From: Sinosporangium album
GTDB lineage: Bacteria; Actinomycetota; Actinomycetes; Streptosporangiales; Streptosporangiaceae
Assembly (NCBI RefSeq): GCF_900100605.1
Contig: NZ_FNCN01000043.1
Coordinates: 1 to 47,053 of the forward strand
Reading direction: 5' to 3'
DNA: 47,053 bases
Below the pieces are notes generated by a model that was not told the DNA's origin, made no database searches, and saw only the letters and a list, made by a program, of their open reading frames with translations. Of this stretch, positions 8,465-15,867 are shown in pieces. Both the position numbers and the translations under genes were made by a program. How positions within the stretch are numbered: the first letter of the stretch is position 1; the number at the start of each line of letters is the position of its first letter.

Positions 8465-8612
8465 GCGGGAGTCTCCTGGCTCCCGGATCGACGCTCGCCC
8501 CAGCCTTCCCGCCCGGTTTTCGGGCAGTGGCGCGCGGTGGGGGTCGCTCCCCGGTCACAGTGGCGGGACCACGCCGGAATCTCACCGGCTTCCTCCCAGG
8601 ACCGTCACCTAC
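8465..8612 (-). promoter_or_regulatory. Cobalamin (AdoCbl) riboswitch upstream of cobN
   Basis: On the minus strand the segment contains the diagnostic core in order: GGAAGCCGGTGAGATTCCGG, then GTGGTCCCGCCACTGTG (the B12-box region with CCCGCxACTGT), and further on GGGAGCCAGGAGACTC (matching AGxCAGGAGACC, about 8469-8484). The spacing of about 85 bases between the two conserved blocks and the intervening stem are typical of the class. About 110 bases separate its 3' end from the cobN ATG, enough for an expression platform that hides the GGGAGG site when cobalamin is abundant. Expected effect: repression of cobN by cobalamin. Confidence 0.93.
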
Positions 8613-8732
8613 GGTGAGCCTACGGCAGGGCGATCGGTCACAAGAAACCGGTGTATACCTTCGATACGTGTGGATTCATCGTTTTCGTCCGGCGATCCGA
8701 GCTCTCGCAGCGCCATCCGGGGCGGCGGCCCG
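8613..8732. promoter_or_regulatory. Divergent promoter region between cobN and cobG
   Basis: 120 bases between the riboswitch 5' end and the cobG start. The stretch GTGTATACCTTCGATACG (8650-8667) is the only AT-richer part and offers TATAC-like -10 candidates on both strands, so the two promoters probably overlap here. No riboswitch core is visible on the plus strand, so cobG-cobH-cobIJ does not seem to have its own aptamer. Confidence 0.4.
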
Positions 8733-10220
8733 ATGACGGCGATCGGCGACCCGGGCCGCACGCCCGCCCCCGGCGGGCGCGCCCGGGCGGACGCGTGCCC
8801 GGGAGCGCTCCACGTCCACCAGGCCGCCGACGGCGGCCTGGCCCGCATCCGCGTGCCCGGCGGCCACGTCACCGCACCACAGCTCAGGCTCCTCGCCGCC
8901 TTCGCGCCCGTCGAACTCACCTCCCGCGCGAACATCCAGATGCGGGGCCTCGCCTCCGGCGCCGAGCTCCCCCTCGCGGCCCGCCTCGCCGACGCCGGGC
9001 TGCTGCCGTCCCGCACCCACGAGCGCGTACGCAACATCGTCGCCTCCCCCTTCAGCGGGCTCGACGATCAGAGCCTCCTCGACGTCGCCCCCCTCGCCAC
9101 CGCCCTCGACGCGGCCCTGTGCGCCGCCCCGGCCCTCGCCGCGCTCCCCGGCCGCTTCCTGTTCGCCCTCGACGACGGCCGGGGCGACGCCACCGCCCTC
9201 GACGCCGACGTCACCGCCGTCCCGCTCGGCGGGGGAACGCCGGACCGTACGGCGAAAGCCGGCCCGCCGCAGGTGGCGCTGCTTCTCGCCGGCGTGGACA
9301 CGGGTCTGCGGGTGCCCGCCGCCCACGCCGTAGCGGCCATGCTCGCCGCTGCCTCCGCGTTCCTCGACGAGGTCGCCGCCGACGGGACGCGCGCCTGGCG
9401 TATCGCCGAACTGCCCGACGGCCCCCGGCGTGTCACGGCCCGTCTGCTCACCGCCCCTCACAGGGCGACAAGCCTGTACGGCACAGCCCCGTCCACCTCC
9501 GCCCCCGCCACCGGCCCGCTCCCCATGGCCCCCGCCTCCGCCGACCCCGACGGCGGGCCGCTCCCGGTCCCCCCCAGCCCGGTCCCCCGCAGCGCAGTCC
9601 CCCCCGGCCCGGTCCCCCGCAGCGCAGTCCCTCCCGGCCCGGTCCCCCCCGGCCCGGTCGCCCAGCTCGACGGCCGGGTGGCGCTGGCTCTCGCCGTACC
9701 GCTCGGCCGCCTCACCTCCGCGCAGCTCGACCTGCTCGCCGAGGCGAGCGAGGCCACCGGCCGTGCCGTACGGCTGACGCCGTGGCGCGGCGTCGTCGTG
9801 CCGGGCCTTGCCGCGGCGGACCTCGACGCGTGGACCGAGCGGCTGGCCGCCGCCGGCCTGGTGGCCGATCCCGCCTCGCCGTGGGTCGGGGTGACGGCCT
9901 GTACGGGGCGTCCGGGGTGCGCGAAGTCGCTGGCCGACGTCCAGGCGGACGCGGCGGCGGCCGTGGACGCTTCGGCCGTGGACGCTTCGGCCGTGGGCCT
10001 GGGTGCGGCGCGCCCGGCGGAGGCGGGTACGCTTCCCGTGCACCGGGCTCCCGTGCATTGGGCGGGCTGCGCGCGGCGGTGCGGACGCCCGAAGGGGCGG
10101 GTGGTGGACGTGGTCGCGACCGGCAACGGCTATCGTGTCGATTTCGGAAATGTCGGTGTGAACTGCGCCGATCTCCAGGAAACCGTGGCCGCGACGGCGG
10201 CTGTCAGAGGGGAACGTTGA
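8733..10220 (+). CDS. cobG: Precorrin-3B synthase CobG
   Basis: 495 residues of the nitrite/sulfite-reductase-like family. It has a ferredoxin-like half domain near residues 25-75 (ending ANIQMRGL), a second half domain from about 310 ([17 protein letters not shown]), and the Fe-S/siroheme-type cysteine pairs ACTGRPGC (near 390) and [11 protein letters not shown] (near 445). CobG is the oxygen-dependent monooxygenase of the aerobic B12 route, so its presence sets the pathway type. ATG 8733 is chosen because the upstream frame is non-coding in character. Between about residues 250 and 310 lies a Pro-rich linker with imperfect [10 protein letters not shown] repeats, longer than usual. The stop overlaps the TTG start of cobH. 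Confidence 0.93.
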   Translation: MTAIGDPGRTPAPGGRARADACPGALHVHQAADGGLARIRVPGGHVTAPQLRLLAAFAPVELTSRANIQMRGLASGAELPLAARLADAGLLPSRTHERVRNIVASPFSGLDDQSLLDVAPLATALDAALCAAPALAALPGRFLFALDDGRGDATALDADVTAVPLGGGTPDRTAKAGPPQVALLLAGVDTGLRVPAAHAVAAMLAAASAFLDEVAADGTRAWRIAELPDGPRRVTARLLTAPHRATSLYGTAPSTSAPATGPLPMAPASADPDGGPLPVPPSPVPRSAVPPGPVPRSAVPPGPVPPGPVAQLDGRVALALAVPLGRLTSAQLDLLAEASEATGRAVRLTPWRGVVVPGLAAADLDAWTERLAAAGLVADPASPWVGVTACTGRPGCAKSLADVQADAAAAVDASAVDASAVGLGAARPAEAGTLPVHRAPVHWAGCARRCGRPKGRVVDVVATGNGYRVDFGNVGVNCADLQETVAATAAVRGER

Positions 10221-10843
10221 GCGACTACGTCAAGGACGGCGCGGAGATCTACCGCCGCTCCTTCGCCACCATCCGCGCCGAGACCGACCTTTCCGGCATG
10301 CCGGAGGATGTCGCCCGCGTCGCCGTCCGCATGGTGCACGCCTGCGGCATGGTCGACCTCGTCGAGGACATCGCCTACAGCCCCGGCGTCGCCGCCGCCG
10401 CGCACGCGGCGCTGCGCGCGGGAGCGCCTATCCTGTGCGACGCGATGATGGTCGCCTCCGGCGTCACCCGCAAGCGCCTCCCCGCCGACAATCCGGTCAT
10501 CTGCACCCTCGGCGACCCCCGCGTGCCCGACCTCGCCGCGCGCCTCGGCACCACCCGCAGCGCCGCCGCGCTCGAACTGTGGCGCGACAAGCTCGACGGC
10601 GCCGTCGTCGCCGTCGGCAACGCGCCGACGGCGCTGTTCAGGCTGCTCGAACTGGTGGAGGAGGGCGCCGGCCGACCGGCCGCCGTGCTCGGCATCCCCG
10701 TCGGGTTCATCGGCGCCGCCGAGTCCAAGCAGGCCCTCGCCGACCACCCGTCCGCCCTCGAACACCTCGTCGTCCACGGCCGCCGGGGCGGCAGCGCCAT
10801 GGCCGCCGCCGCGGTCAACGCCATCGCGAGCGAGCAGGAGTGA
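10217..10843 (+). CDS. cobH: Precorrin-8X methylmutase CobH
   Basis: 208 residues beginning [16 protein letters not shown] from a TTG start, with AGAGGGGAA four bases upstream. It carries the family signatures [12 protein letters not shown] (the catalytic His near residue 42), [19 protein letters not shown] and [15 protein letters not shown], plus the terminal [17 protein letters not shown]. It moves the C11 methyl group to C12, giving hydrogenobyrinic acid. The TTGA overlap with cobG shows translational coupling. Its own stop overlaps a GTG that opens a small frame running to cobIJ. Confidence 0.95.
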   Translation: MSDYVKDGAEIYRRSFATIRAETDLSGMPEDVARVAVRMVHACGMVDLVEDIAYSPGVAAAAHAALRAGAPILCDAMMVASGVTRKRLPADNPVICTLGDPRVPDLAARLGTTRSAAALELWRDKLDGAVVAVGNAPTALFRLLELVEEGAGRPAAVLGIPVGFIGAAESKQALADHPSALEHLVVHGRRGGSAMAAAAVNAIASEQE

Positions 10844-11091
10844 GCCGGGACCACGCCCTGGCCGAACAACCCGGCGGGCCGGACTCCCCGAGCCCCCGGA
10901 CGGCCGGCGAAGCGGAACTACGACACCACGGTCCGGCGCGGCGAACGCGGCGGCGGACGCGTGATCGGCACGTGGGCGAAGCGGAACTACGACACCACGG
11001 TCCGGCGCGGCGAACGCGGCGGCGGACGCGTGATCGGCACGTGATGGACACCGGATGGACACGGCAGCGACGGCAGAGGACACAGACATGA
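10840..11091 (+). CDS. Possible small repeat-containing ORF between cobH and cobIJ
   Basis: An 83-residue frame starts at a GTG overlapping the cobH stop (GTGA) and ends at a TGA overlapping the ATG of cobIJ. It therefore fits the coupled layout of the operon exactly. However, its Arg-rich product ([21 protein letters not shown], twice) has no recognisable domain, and most of it is a 69-bp tandem duplication. It may be a real coupling peptide or simply an intergenic insertion that happens to stay open. I cannot identify a function. Confidence 0.3.
   Translation: MSRDHALAEQPGGPDSPSPRTAGEAELRHHGPARRTRRRTRDRHVGEAELRHHGPARRTRRRTRDRHVMDTGWTRQRRQRTQT
10906..11043 (+). repeat. Perfect 69-bp tandem duplication
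   Basis: Two adjacent copies (10906-10974 and 10975-11043), each beginning GGCGAAGCGGAACTACG and ending ATCGGCACGT plus one base (G at 10974 and 11043). The copies appear identical throughout. Sixty-nine is a multiple of three, so any frame stays open (23 residues per copy). It fills most of the cobH-cobIJ gap. Confidence 0.95.
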
Positions 11092-12593
11092 CGGGTAAGC
11101 TCTACGGGGTCGGGCTCGGCCCCGGCGACCCGGAACTCGTGACCGTCAAGGCCGCCCGGCTCATCGGCGAGGCCGACGTGATCGCCTACCACAGCGCCCG
11201 GCACGGCAGGAGTATCGCCAGGTCGGTGGCGGAGCCGTACTTCCGGGGCGGCCAGATCGAAGAGGCCCTCATCTACCCCGTCACGACGGAGACCACCGAC
11301 CACCCCGGCGGCTACCAGGGCGCGATCGACGAGTTCTACGCCTCGTGCGCCGAGCGGCTGGCCGCCCACCTCGACGCGGGCCGCACGGTGGTGGTGCTGA
11401 GCGAGGGCGACCCGCTCTTCTACGGGTCGTACATGCACATGCACAAGCGGCTCGCGGGGCGCTACCCGACGGAGGTCGTGCCGGGGGTGACGTCGGTCAG
11501 CGGGGCATCCGCCGTACTCGGCAGGCCCCTCGTCGAGCGGGACGAAACGCTCACCGTGCTGCCCGGCACGCTGCCGCCCGACGTGCTCGCAGAACGGCTC
11601 GCCGCCACCGACTCGGCCGCCGTGCTCAAACTGGGCCGCACGTTCGAACGGGTCAAGGAGGCGTTCACCAAGGCCGGACGCCTCGACGAGGCGTGGTACG
11701 TCGAGCGCGCCACCACCGGCGCGCAGCGCATCGCCCCCCTGGCCGACGTGGACCCGGCGAGCGTGCCGTACTTCTCCCTCGCCCTCCTCCCCAGCCCCGT
11801 CAACGCCGCCCTGCCCGTCCCGGCCGAGGCGGCGCCCAAGCCGTACGGCACGGGCGAGGTCGTCGTCGTCGGCCTCGGCCCCGCCGGCAGCCCGTGGCTC
11901 ACCCCCGAGGCGCAGCACGAGCTGGCCGCCGCCGACGAGCTCATCGGCTACGGCCCCTACCTCGACCGCGTGCCGCCGAACCCGCGCCAGCGGCGCCACC
12001 CCACCGACAACCGCGTCGAGGCCGAACGCGCCGCCCACGCCCTCGACCTGGCCCTCGCCGGCTCCCGCGTCGCCGTCGTGTCGTCCGGCGACCCGGGCGT
12101 GTTCGCCATGGCCAGCGCCGTACTCGAAGTGTCGTGCGAGCCGCGCTTCGCCGACGTGCCCGTCCGCGTCGTGCCCGGCCTCACCGCCGCCCACGCCGTC
12201 GCGTCGCGCGTCGGCGCTCCCCTCGGCCACGACTACTGCGTGCTGTCCCTGTCCGACCTGCTCAAACCGTGGGACATCATCGCCGGGCGCATCAGCGCCG
12301 CCGCCAAGGCCGACCTTGTCATCGCGATCTACAACCCGGCGTCGCGCAGCCGTACATGGCAGGTGGACGCGGCCAAGGACCTCCTCCTCGCCCACCGCGC
12401 CCCCGACACCCCCGTCGTCATCGGCCGCGCCGTCGGCTCCCCCGCCGAAACCGTCACCGTCACCACCCTGGGCGACCTCGACCCGGCGGCGGTCGACATG
12501 CGCTGCATGCTCCTCATCGGCTCCAGCACCACCCGCGTCGCCGACCGGCCCGCCGGCCGCGTCGTCTACACCCCGCGCCGCTACCCGGCGTGA
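11088..12593 (+). CDS. cobIJ: CobI-CobJ fusion: precorrin-2 C20- and precorrin-3B C17-methyltransferase
   Basis: 501 residues made of two SAM-dependent tetrapyrrole methylases. The N-terminal CobI half (about 1-245) starts [19 protein letters not shown] and has VLSEGDPLFYGSYMHMHKRL and the VVPGVTSVSGASA loop. The C-terminal CobJ half (about 255-500) starts VVVVGLGPAGSPWLTPEA and has VVSSGDPGVFAMASAV and VVPGLTAAHAVASRVGAPLG. Fusion of these consecutive enzymes is known in actinobacteria. ATG 11088, seven bases after AGAGGA, is preferred; an in-frame ATG at 11055 would add 11 residues. It acts on both sides of CobG in the pathway, in keeping with the gene order. Confidence 0.94.
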   Translation: MTGKLYGVGLGPGDPELVTVKAARLIGEADVIAYHSARHGRSIARSVAEPYFRGGQIEEALIYPVTTETTDHPGGYQGAIDEFYASCAERLAAHLDAGRTVVVLSEGDPLFYGSYMHMHKRLAGRYPTEVVPGVTSVSGASAVLGRPLVERDETLTVLPGTLPPDVLAERLAATDSAAVLKLGRTFERVKEAFTKAGRLDEAWYVERATTGAQRIAPLADVDPASVPYFSLALLPSPVNAALPVPAEAAPKPYGTGEVVVVGLGPAGSPWLTPEAQHELAAADELIGYGPYLDRVPPNPRQRRHPTDNRVEAERAAHALDLALAGSRVAVVSSGDPGVFAMASAVLEVSCEPRFADVPVRVVPGLTAAHAVASRVGAPLGHDYCVLSLSDLLKPWDIIAGRISAAAKADLVIAIYNPASRSRTWQVDAAKDLLLAHRAPDTPVVIGRAVGSPAETVTVTTLGDLDPAAVDMRCMLLIGSSTTRVADRPAGRVVYTPRRYPA

Positions 12594-12594
12594 T

Positions 12595-12867
12595 TCACGT
12601 GCGCAGCATGCCCACCAGGGCGACCACGGCACGCTCGTCGTAGTCGGCCGCCGTCTCCGCCCCGTGCAGGACGCGGTCCTGGAACAGGCCGACCAGCAGG
12701 GCGTGTACGGCGGGAGCCGGATCGGCCGCCTGCTCCGCCGTCGTGCGCTCCTCGCCTCCCTCGGCCAGGCGGCGGCCGGTGAGGAGCGCGGCGATGGAGA
12801 TCCCCATCTCCTCCGGCGGGTCGACGACGGCATCACACGCCTCGTCGAACGCCTTCCGATCGGCCAT
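12595..12867 (-). CDS. Small hypothetical protein
   Basis: The frame ends at 12595, two bases beyond the cobIJ stop (convergent). From ATG 12867 it gives 90 acidic residues starting MADRKAFDEACDAVVDPPEE and ending DYDERAVVALVGMLRT; a GTG at 12945 would add 26 low-complexity residues. It looks largely helical, has no Cys motif or membrane segment, and I do not recognise a family. Neither start has a convincing ribosome-binding site. Codon usage (third-position GC) favours this strand and frame. Confidence 0.5.
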   Translation of the reverse strand: MADRKAFDEACDAVVDPPEEMGISIAALLTGRRLAEGGEERTTAEQAADPAPAVHALLVGLFQDRVLHGAETAADYDERAVVALVGMLRT

Positions 12868-13014
12868 GGTCAGGGACGCCACACCATCCGCATCGCCGAC
12901 ACCCCCGGCGCCGTCGGCCGGCAGACCCGCATCATCGGGCACCACTGACCCGGCGCCCCACCAGGCCGCTCCCCGACCCTCCGCGTCCGGGAGCGGCTTG
13001 CCGCGCCAGAGCCG

Positions 13015-13755
13015 TCAGCCCGCGGCGGGATGAGCGATCGCCGTGATCACCAGCCCGTCCCGGGCCAACCAGCGCCCCTCGAACCCGGCGAGCGCCTCCC
13101 CCGCGACCACCGGCCCGGGGACGAGGAGGCTCGCGGTGAAAGTGCCGTCCACGTGGAACACGATGCGAGCGTCCTCGAACCCCAGCCAGCGCCGCGCCAA
13201 CGGATACCACGCCTTATAAACGGCCTCCTTAGCGGAGAAGATCAGCTTCTCCCACGGAACACCGGGTTCCACCGAGCCCAGGTGGGCCAACCTCGTGCGC
13301 TCCTCCGGAAGCGTCACCGCCTCCAACACCCCCTCCGGCAGCGGCCCCGCCGGCTCCGCGTCGATCCCCACCGAAACAAGGTCGCGCTCCCAGGCGACCA
13401 CACACGCCCGATACCCCTGGCAGTGCGTCATGCTCCCCACCACGCCCCCCGGCCACACCGGAGCCCGCGCCTCCCCCGGCACAATCGGCACCCGCCCGAA
13501 CCCCAGGCCCGCCAGCGCCCGCCTCGCACACACCCGGACAGTGATGAACTCGTGCCGGCGACGCTCCACCGCCTTCGCGATCGTCGCCTCTTCCTCAGGA
13601 AAAAGCCGCGCCTCCGGATGGAGCTCCGGGTCGACGGCATCCTTGAACAACTCCACCGCCACCGCGTTGGGCGGCAACAACCCGTTCAACAGGCCGCTGT
13701 CCGAACCGCTCCCCCACGCTGCTTCCCCCGACGACACCGGGCCCGGAACCGTCAC
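13015..13755 (-). CDS. 4'-phosphopantetheinyl transferase (EntD/Sfp type)
   Basis: About 246 residues. The EntD-type signatures are clear: LHPEARLFPEEEATIAKAVE, RRHEFITVRVCARRALAGLG (CoA contact), PIVPGEARAPVWPGGVVGSM followed by THCQGY, VSVGIDAEP (Mg-binding Asp) and WEKLIFSAKEAVYKAWYP (the W-x3-KEA motif with the second acidic ligand). It transfers phosphopantetheine from CoA to the serine of acyl- or peptidyl-carrier proteins, so it probably serves polyketide, nonribosomal peptide or siderophore synthases elsewhere in the genome. The start is uncertain (GTG 13755 or ATG 13809), as no strong Shine-Dalgarno is visible. IS30 debris lies immediately upstream. Confidence 0.9.
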   Translation of the reverse strand: MTVPGPVSSGEAAWGSGSDSGLLNGLLPPNAVAVELFKDAVDPELHPEARLFPEEEATIAKAVERRRHEFITVRVCARRALAGLGFGRVPIVPGEARAPVWPGGVVGSMTHCQGYRACVVAWERDLVSVGIDAEPAGPLPEGVLEAVTLPEERTRLAHLGSVEPGVPWEKLIFSAKEAVYKAWYPLARRWLGFEDARIVFHVDGTFTASLLVPGPVVAGEALAGFEGRWLARDGLVITAIAHPAAG

Positions 13756-13969
13756 GAGAGCACGGGAACAACGTCGAACGATCCCCCGGCGTACGGCTCG
13801 GCAAGACATCTGGACACGTGTTGTGCCACCCCTCCGGTCTCGACGACGCGACCATCCTGCGTCACGCCCCCGGCCGCACACACACTGGACCTCACCGGGG
13901 CCGCGCAACTTCCTAGTGTCGCAACCGCCAGACCGCGCCACAACGCCACAAGCAGATCAACTACCCGAC

Positions 13970-14200
13970 CCACGACAACCCCGTCAAGTACTCGCGGAGC
14001 CACCGGTTCGTGTTCTCGTTGGTGCCCCCACTCCCAGGGCGAATGCGGGTGGGCGAAGTACACCTCGATGTCAGCGGCCACCGAATGGCGCGGCGTGGCG
14101 GGCCATCTCGGCACCGCAGTTCCACGTCAGGGTTCGGCGCAACGTCACGGGCAGCCCCCTTGGTCCGCTCGGCGACCGATGCACGGACGGGGGTGCTTAC
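13970..14200 (-). pseudogene. IS30-family transposase, frameshifted C-terminal remnant
   Basis: Minus-strand homology is spread over three frames: TLTWNCGAEMARHA (about 14130), then SVAADIEVYFAHPHSPWEWG (about 14060-14080), then GTNENTNRWLREYL (about 14000). In an intact IS30 transposase these are contiguous (LTWDxGxEMAxH, then VYFADPHSPWxRGTNENTNGLLRQY), so there are at least two frameshifts. No N-terminal DNA-binding region or terminal inverted repeats are visible. The rest of 13756-14239 holds no credible gene. Confidence 0.8.
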
Positions 14201-14239
14201 GGGCCGACCTTGGGACGGTGTCCACATATCACGTCGCCG

Positions 14240-14644
14240 TCAGTCACAGTCGCGTTTGAGGCCACTGCGGGTCTCGAACGAGCGCTGGGCCTCGCTGAGC
14301 AGGCTGCCGACATGAGGGCCCGCGCCGGCCTGCAGCTCCCGCATCATGGCCTCCTTCGCCTCGGCGGCCGCCAGTTCGCCCGCGTGCACCGCAGCGACCA
14401 CGGCGTCGCCGATGGTCACGCCGTCGAGCCTGCGCTTGCTCAGCGGGCTGATCTCGAGGGACAGCAGGTTCCCTGCCGCGTCTACAGTGGCGACGACGCC
14501 GCCCTTGTCAGCCGTGCCGGTGAAGCGCCGCTCACTCCACTGCGCGACCGATGCCTCGAACGCAGCCGACGATTTCGACAACTGTTCGGCCAGCCTGCGC
14601 AGCTCGCCCAGATCGCCCAGATCGCCCAGATCGTCCATGCTCAC
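14240..14644 (-). CDS. YbaB/EbfC-like protein, copy 2
   Basis: 134 residues from GTG 14644, whose GTGA overlaps the stop of the preceding gene; ATG 14638 is an alternative. The N terminus carries a short DLG triple repeat (9-bp units at about 14610-14637) and then a coiled-coil helix (LRRLAEQLSKSSAAFEASVAQ). The YbaB-like sheet follows (GGVVATVDAAGNLLSLEISP, DGVTIGDAVVAAVHAGELAA), then a helical tail. YbaB proteins form dimers that bind DNA or, in actinobacteria, accompany WXG/type VII genes. It is the last gene of a four-gene coupled operon. Confidence 0.8.
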   Translation of the reverse strand: MSMDDLGDLGDLGELRRLAEQLSKSSAAFEASVAQWSERRFTGTADKGGVVATVDAAGNLLSLEISPLSKRRLDGVTIGDAVVAAVHAGELAAAEAKEAMMRELQAGAGPHVGSLLSEAQRSFETRSGLKRDCD

Positions 14645-15027
14645 CCGCCCCGCAGGATGTCGTTGAAGTACGCGGCGAAAGGATCGTGGTTGGGGTCAGG
14701 CTGCGGCATTCCGTGGGTCAGCGCGTTCATGGCCGTGGTCAACTCCTCGGCCATAGCGATGCGTGCGGCTTCGATCGCCTGCCGTACGGCCTCGGCGACC
14801 TCGACGTGGTCGAGGTCACGCATCGCCTGCGGAGCGACGGTGACCTTCAGGAGCCGCCCTGAGCCCGAGACCTTGGCCGTGACTCGCCCGCTTTCGTCGT
14901 AGCCGGTCAGCGTCTGTTCCTCGAGCTCGCGTAGTGTCGTGGCCATCGCGTCGACCCAGTTGTGGATATCGCCGACCAGCTTGCCGATATCACCCGGTCC
15001 GGTGTCGAAGGCGTCGTTGTGCCTCAT
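14641..15027 (-). CDS. YbaB/EbfC-like protein, copy 1
   Basis: 128 residues starting MRHNDAFDTGPGDIGKLVGD from ATG 15027, which overlaps the preceding stop by four bases (ATGA). An N-terminal helix (WVDAMATTLRELEEQTL) precedes the YbaB-type strand pair GRVTAKVSGSGRLLKVTVAP and a second helix (HVEVAEAVRQAIEAARIAM). It then has an acidic/Pro tail (PQPDPNHDPF). It shares its fold but little sequence with the adjacent copy 2, so the two may form a heterodimer. There is no membrane segment. Confidence 0.8.
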   Translation of the reverse strand: MRHNDAFDTGPGDIGKLVGDIHNWVDAMATTLRELEEQTLTGYDESGRVTAKVSGSGRLLKVTVAPQAMRDLDHVEVAEAVRQAIEAARIAMAEELTTAMNALTHGMPQPDPNHDPFAAYFNDILRGG

Positions 15028-15857
15028 GCCGTCTCTTCGTTGACCGGTGCCCAGTAGGCGGTGTTGGCGACCTGCGGACTCATGTTCAGGTCGCGCGGTC
15101 CCATCGCGGGGTTGCCGCTCACGTAGAACAGGCCCTTGAGGTCGAACGCTTTGGTCTCGAGGTCGTTGAGCGCACTTTCGTACTTGGTGTAGATGTCGGC
15201 GAACTGCTTGATCAGATTGCCCGCCGCCGTGATGAAGGCCCCGGCCTGCGCTATGAGGGCGACTCTGCCCAAGGGGTGCGCGCTCAGGTTCTTGAGAGCT
15301 CCGAAGACGGGCGCGGAGGTCGCCATCAGGGTGAGCGCCGAGAGGTCGTACTCCAGTACCTCCTTGTACTGGCTGTGCATGGTGCCGTTCATCTCCTTGG
15401 CGATGGCACCGAGCTGGTCGAACATGCCGATCAGCTTGAACCGGAGGTACTGCTGGAAAGTCTCCACTGCGTGGCCCTTCCAGTTGGGTGAGATGTCGCT
15501 GAAGTAGACCAGCCACACATCCCATGCGCTGCCTTTGAGGTAGCCCAGCATCTCCTTCCAGGTATCCCGCCGGAAGACGAACAGAGCAGGGTTGCCGATG
15601 TTGGCCATCACGGCCCCCACGATGACCACGCCCGGCAGGCCGACTCCGGCCATGACCAGTCCCTGCCTGACCGGGTTGCTGTGAGTTCTCACCTGTGTGA
15701 GCACGGACTTGAAGAACCCTGGGTCGGTGGGACGGCTGAAAGTGACGGTTCGTACCAACCTCCCCTCGTTATTAAGGACGTTCAGCTTCCCGGGGCTAGT
15801 GGGAGGGAGGTTCTTCGGGAGGCTAAAGGCGGGCGGCCGGGGTGAGGGATCGGGCAT
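15024..15857 (-). CDS. WXG-like membrane-associated protein of a YbaB operon
   Basis: 277 residues from ATG 15857. The N terminus is Pro-rich (MPDPSPRPPAFSLPKNLPP). A hydrophobic segment near residues 66-90 (GLVMAGVGLPGVVIVGAVMA) could span the membrane. The central part is long helices with a WKGHAVETFQQYL stretch near residue 128, which resembles the W-x-G turn plus helix of WXG100/ESX-type effectors. More helices with a second apolar stretch (GRVALIAQAGAFITAAGNLI) follow. No catalytic motif is recognised. The neighbours suggest a type VII-secretion-associated or surface role; this is inference from context and fold only. Confidence 0.6.
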   Translation of the reverse strand: MPDPSPRPPAFSLPKNLPPTSPGKLNVLNNEGRLVRTVTFSRPTDPGFFKSVLTQVRTHSNPVRQGLVMAGVGLPGVVIVGAVMANIGNPALFVFRRDTWKEMLGYLKGSAWDVWLVYFSDISPNWKGHAVETFQQYLRFKLIGMFDQLGAIAKEMNGTMHSQYKEVLEYDLSALTLMATSAPVFGALKNLSAHPLGRVALIAQAGAFITAAGNLIKQFADIYTKYESALNDLETKAFDLKGLFYVSGNPAMGPRDLNMSPQVANTAYWAPVNEETA

Positions 15858-15867
15858 GGGATGCCTT

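Noticed and set aside
4784-8617. A 1277-codon open frame on the plus strand opposite cobN
   Set aside because: Its product is a Gly/Val/Asp-rich low-complexity string with no domain; it is the antisense shadow of a high-GC gene. The minus-strand frame has full CobN motifs, a ribosome-binding site and a riboswitch.
8651-10843. A 730-codon frame apparently running through cobG into cobH
   Set aside because: The first two thirds are Arg/Pro-rich antiframe of cobG; only the part from TTG 10217 is a real protein (CobH).
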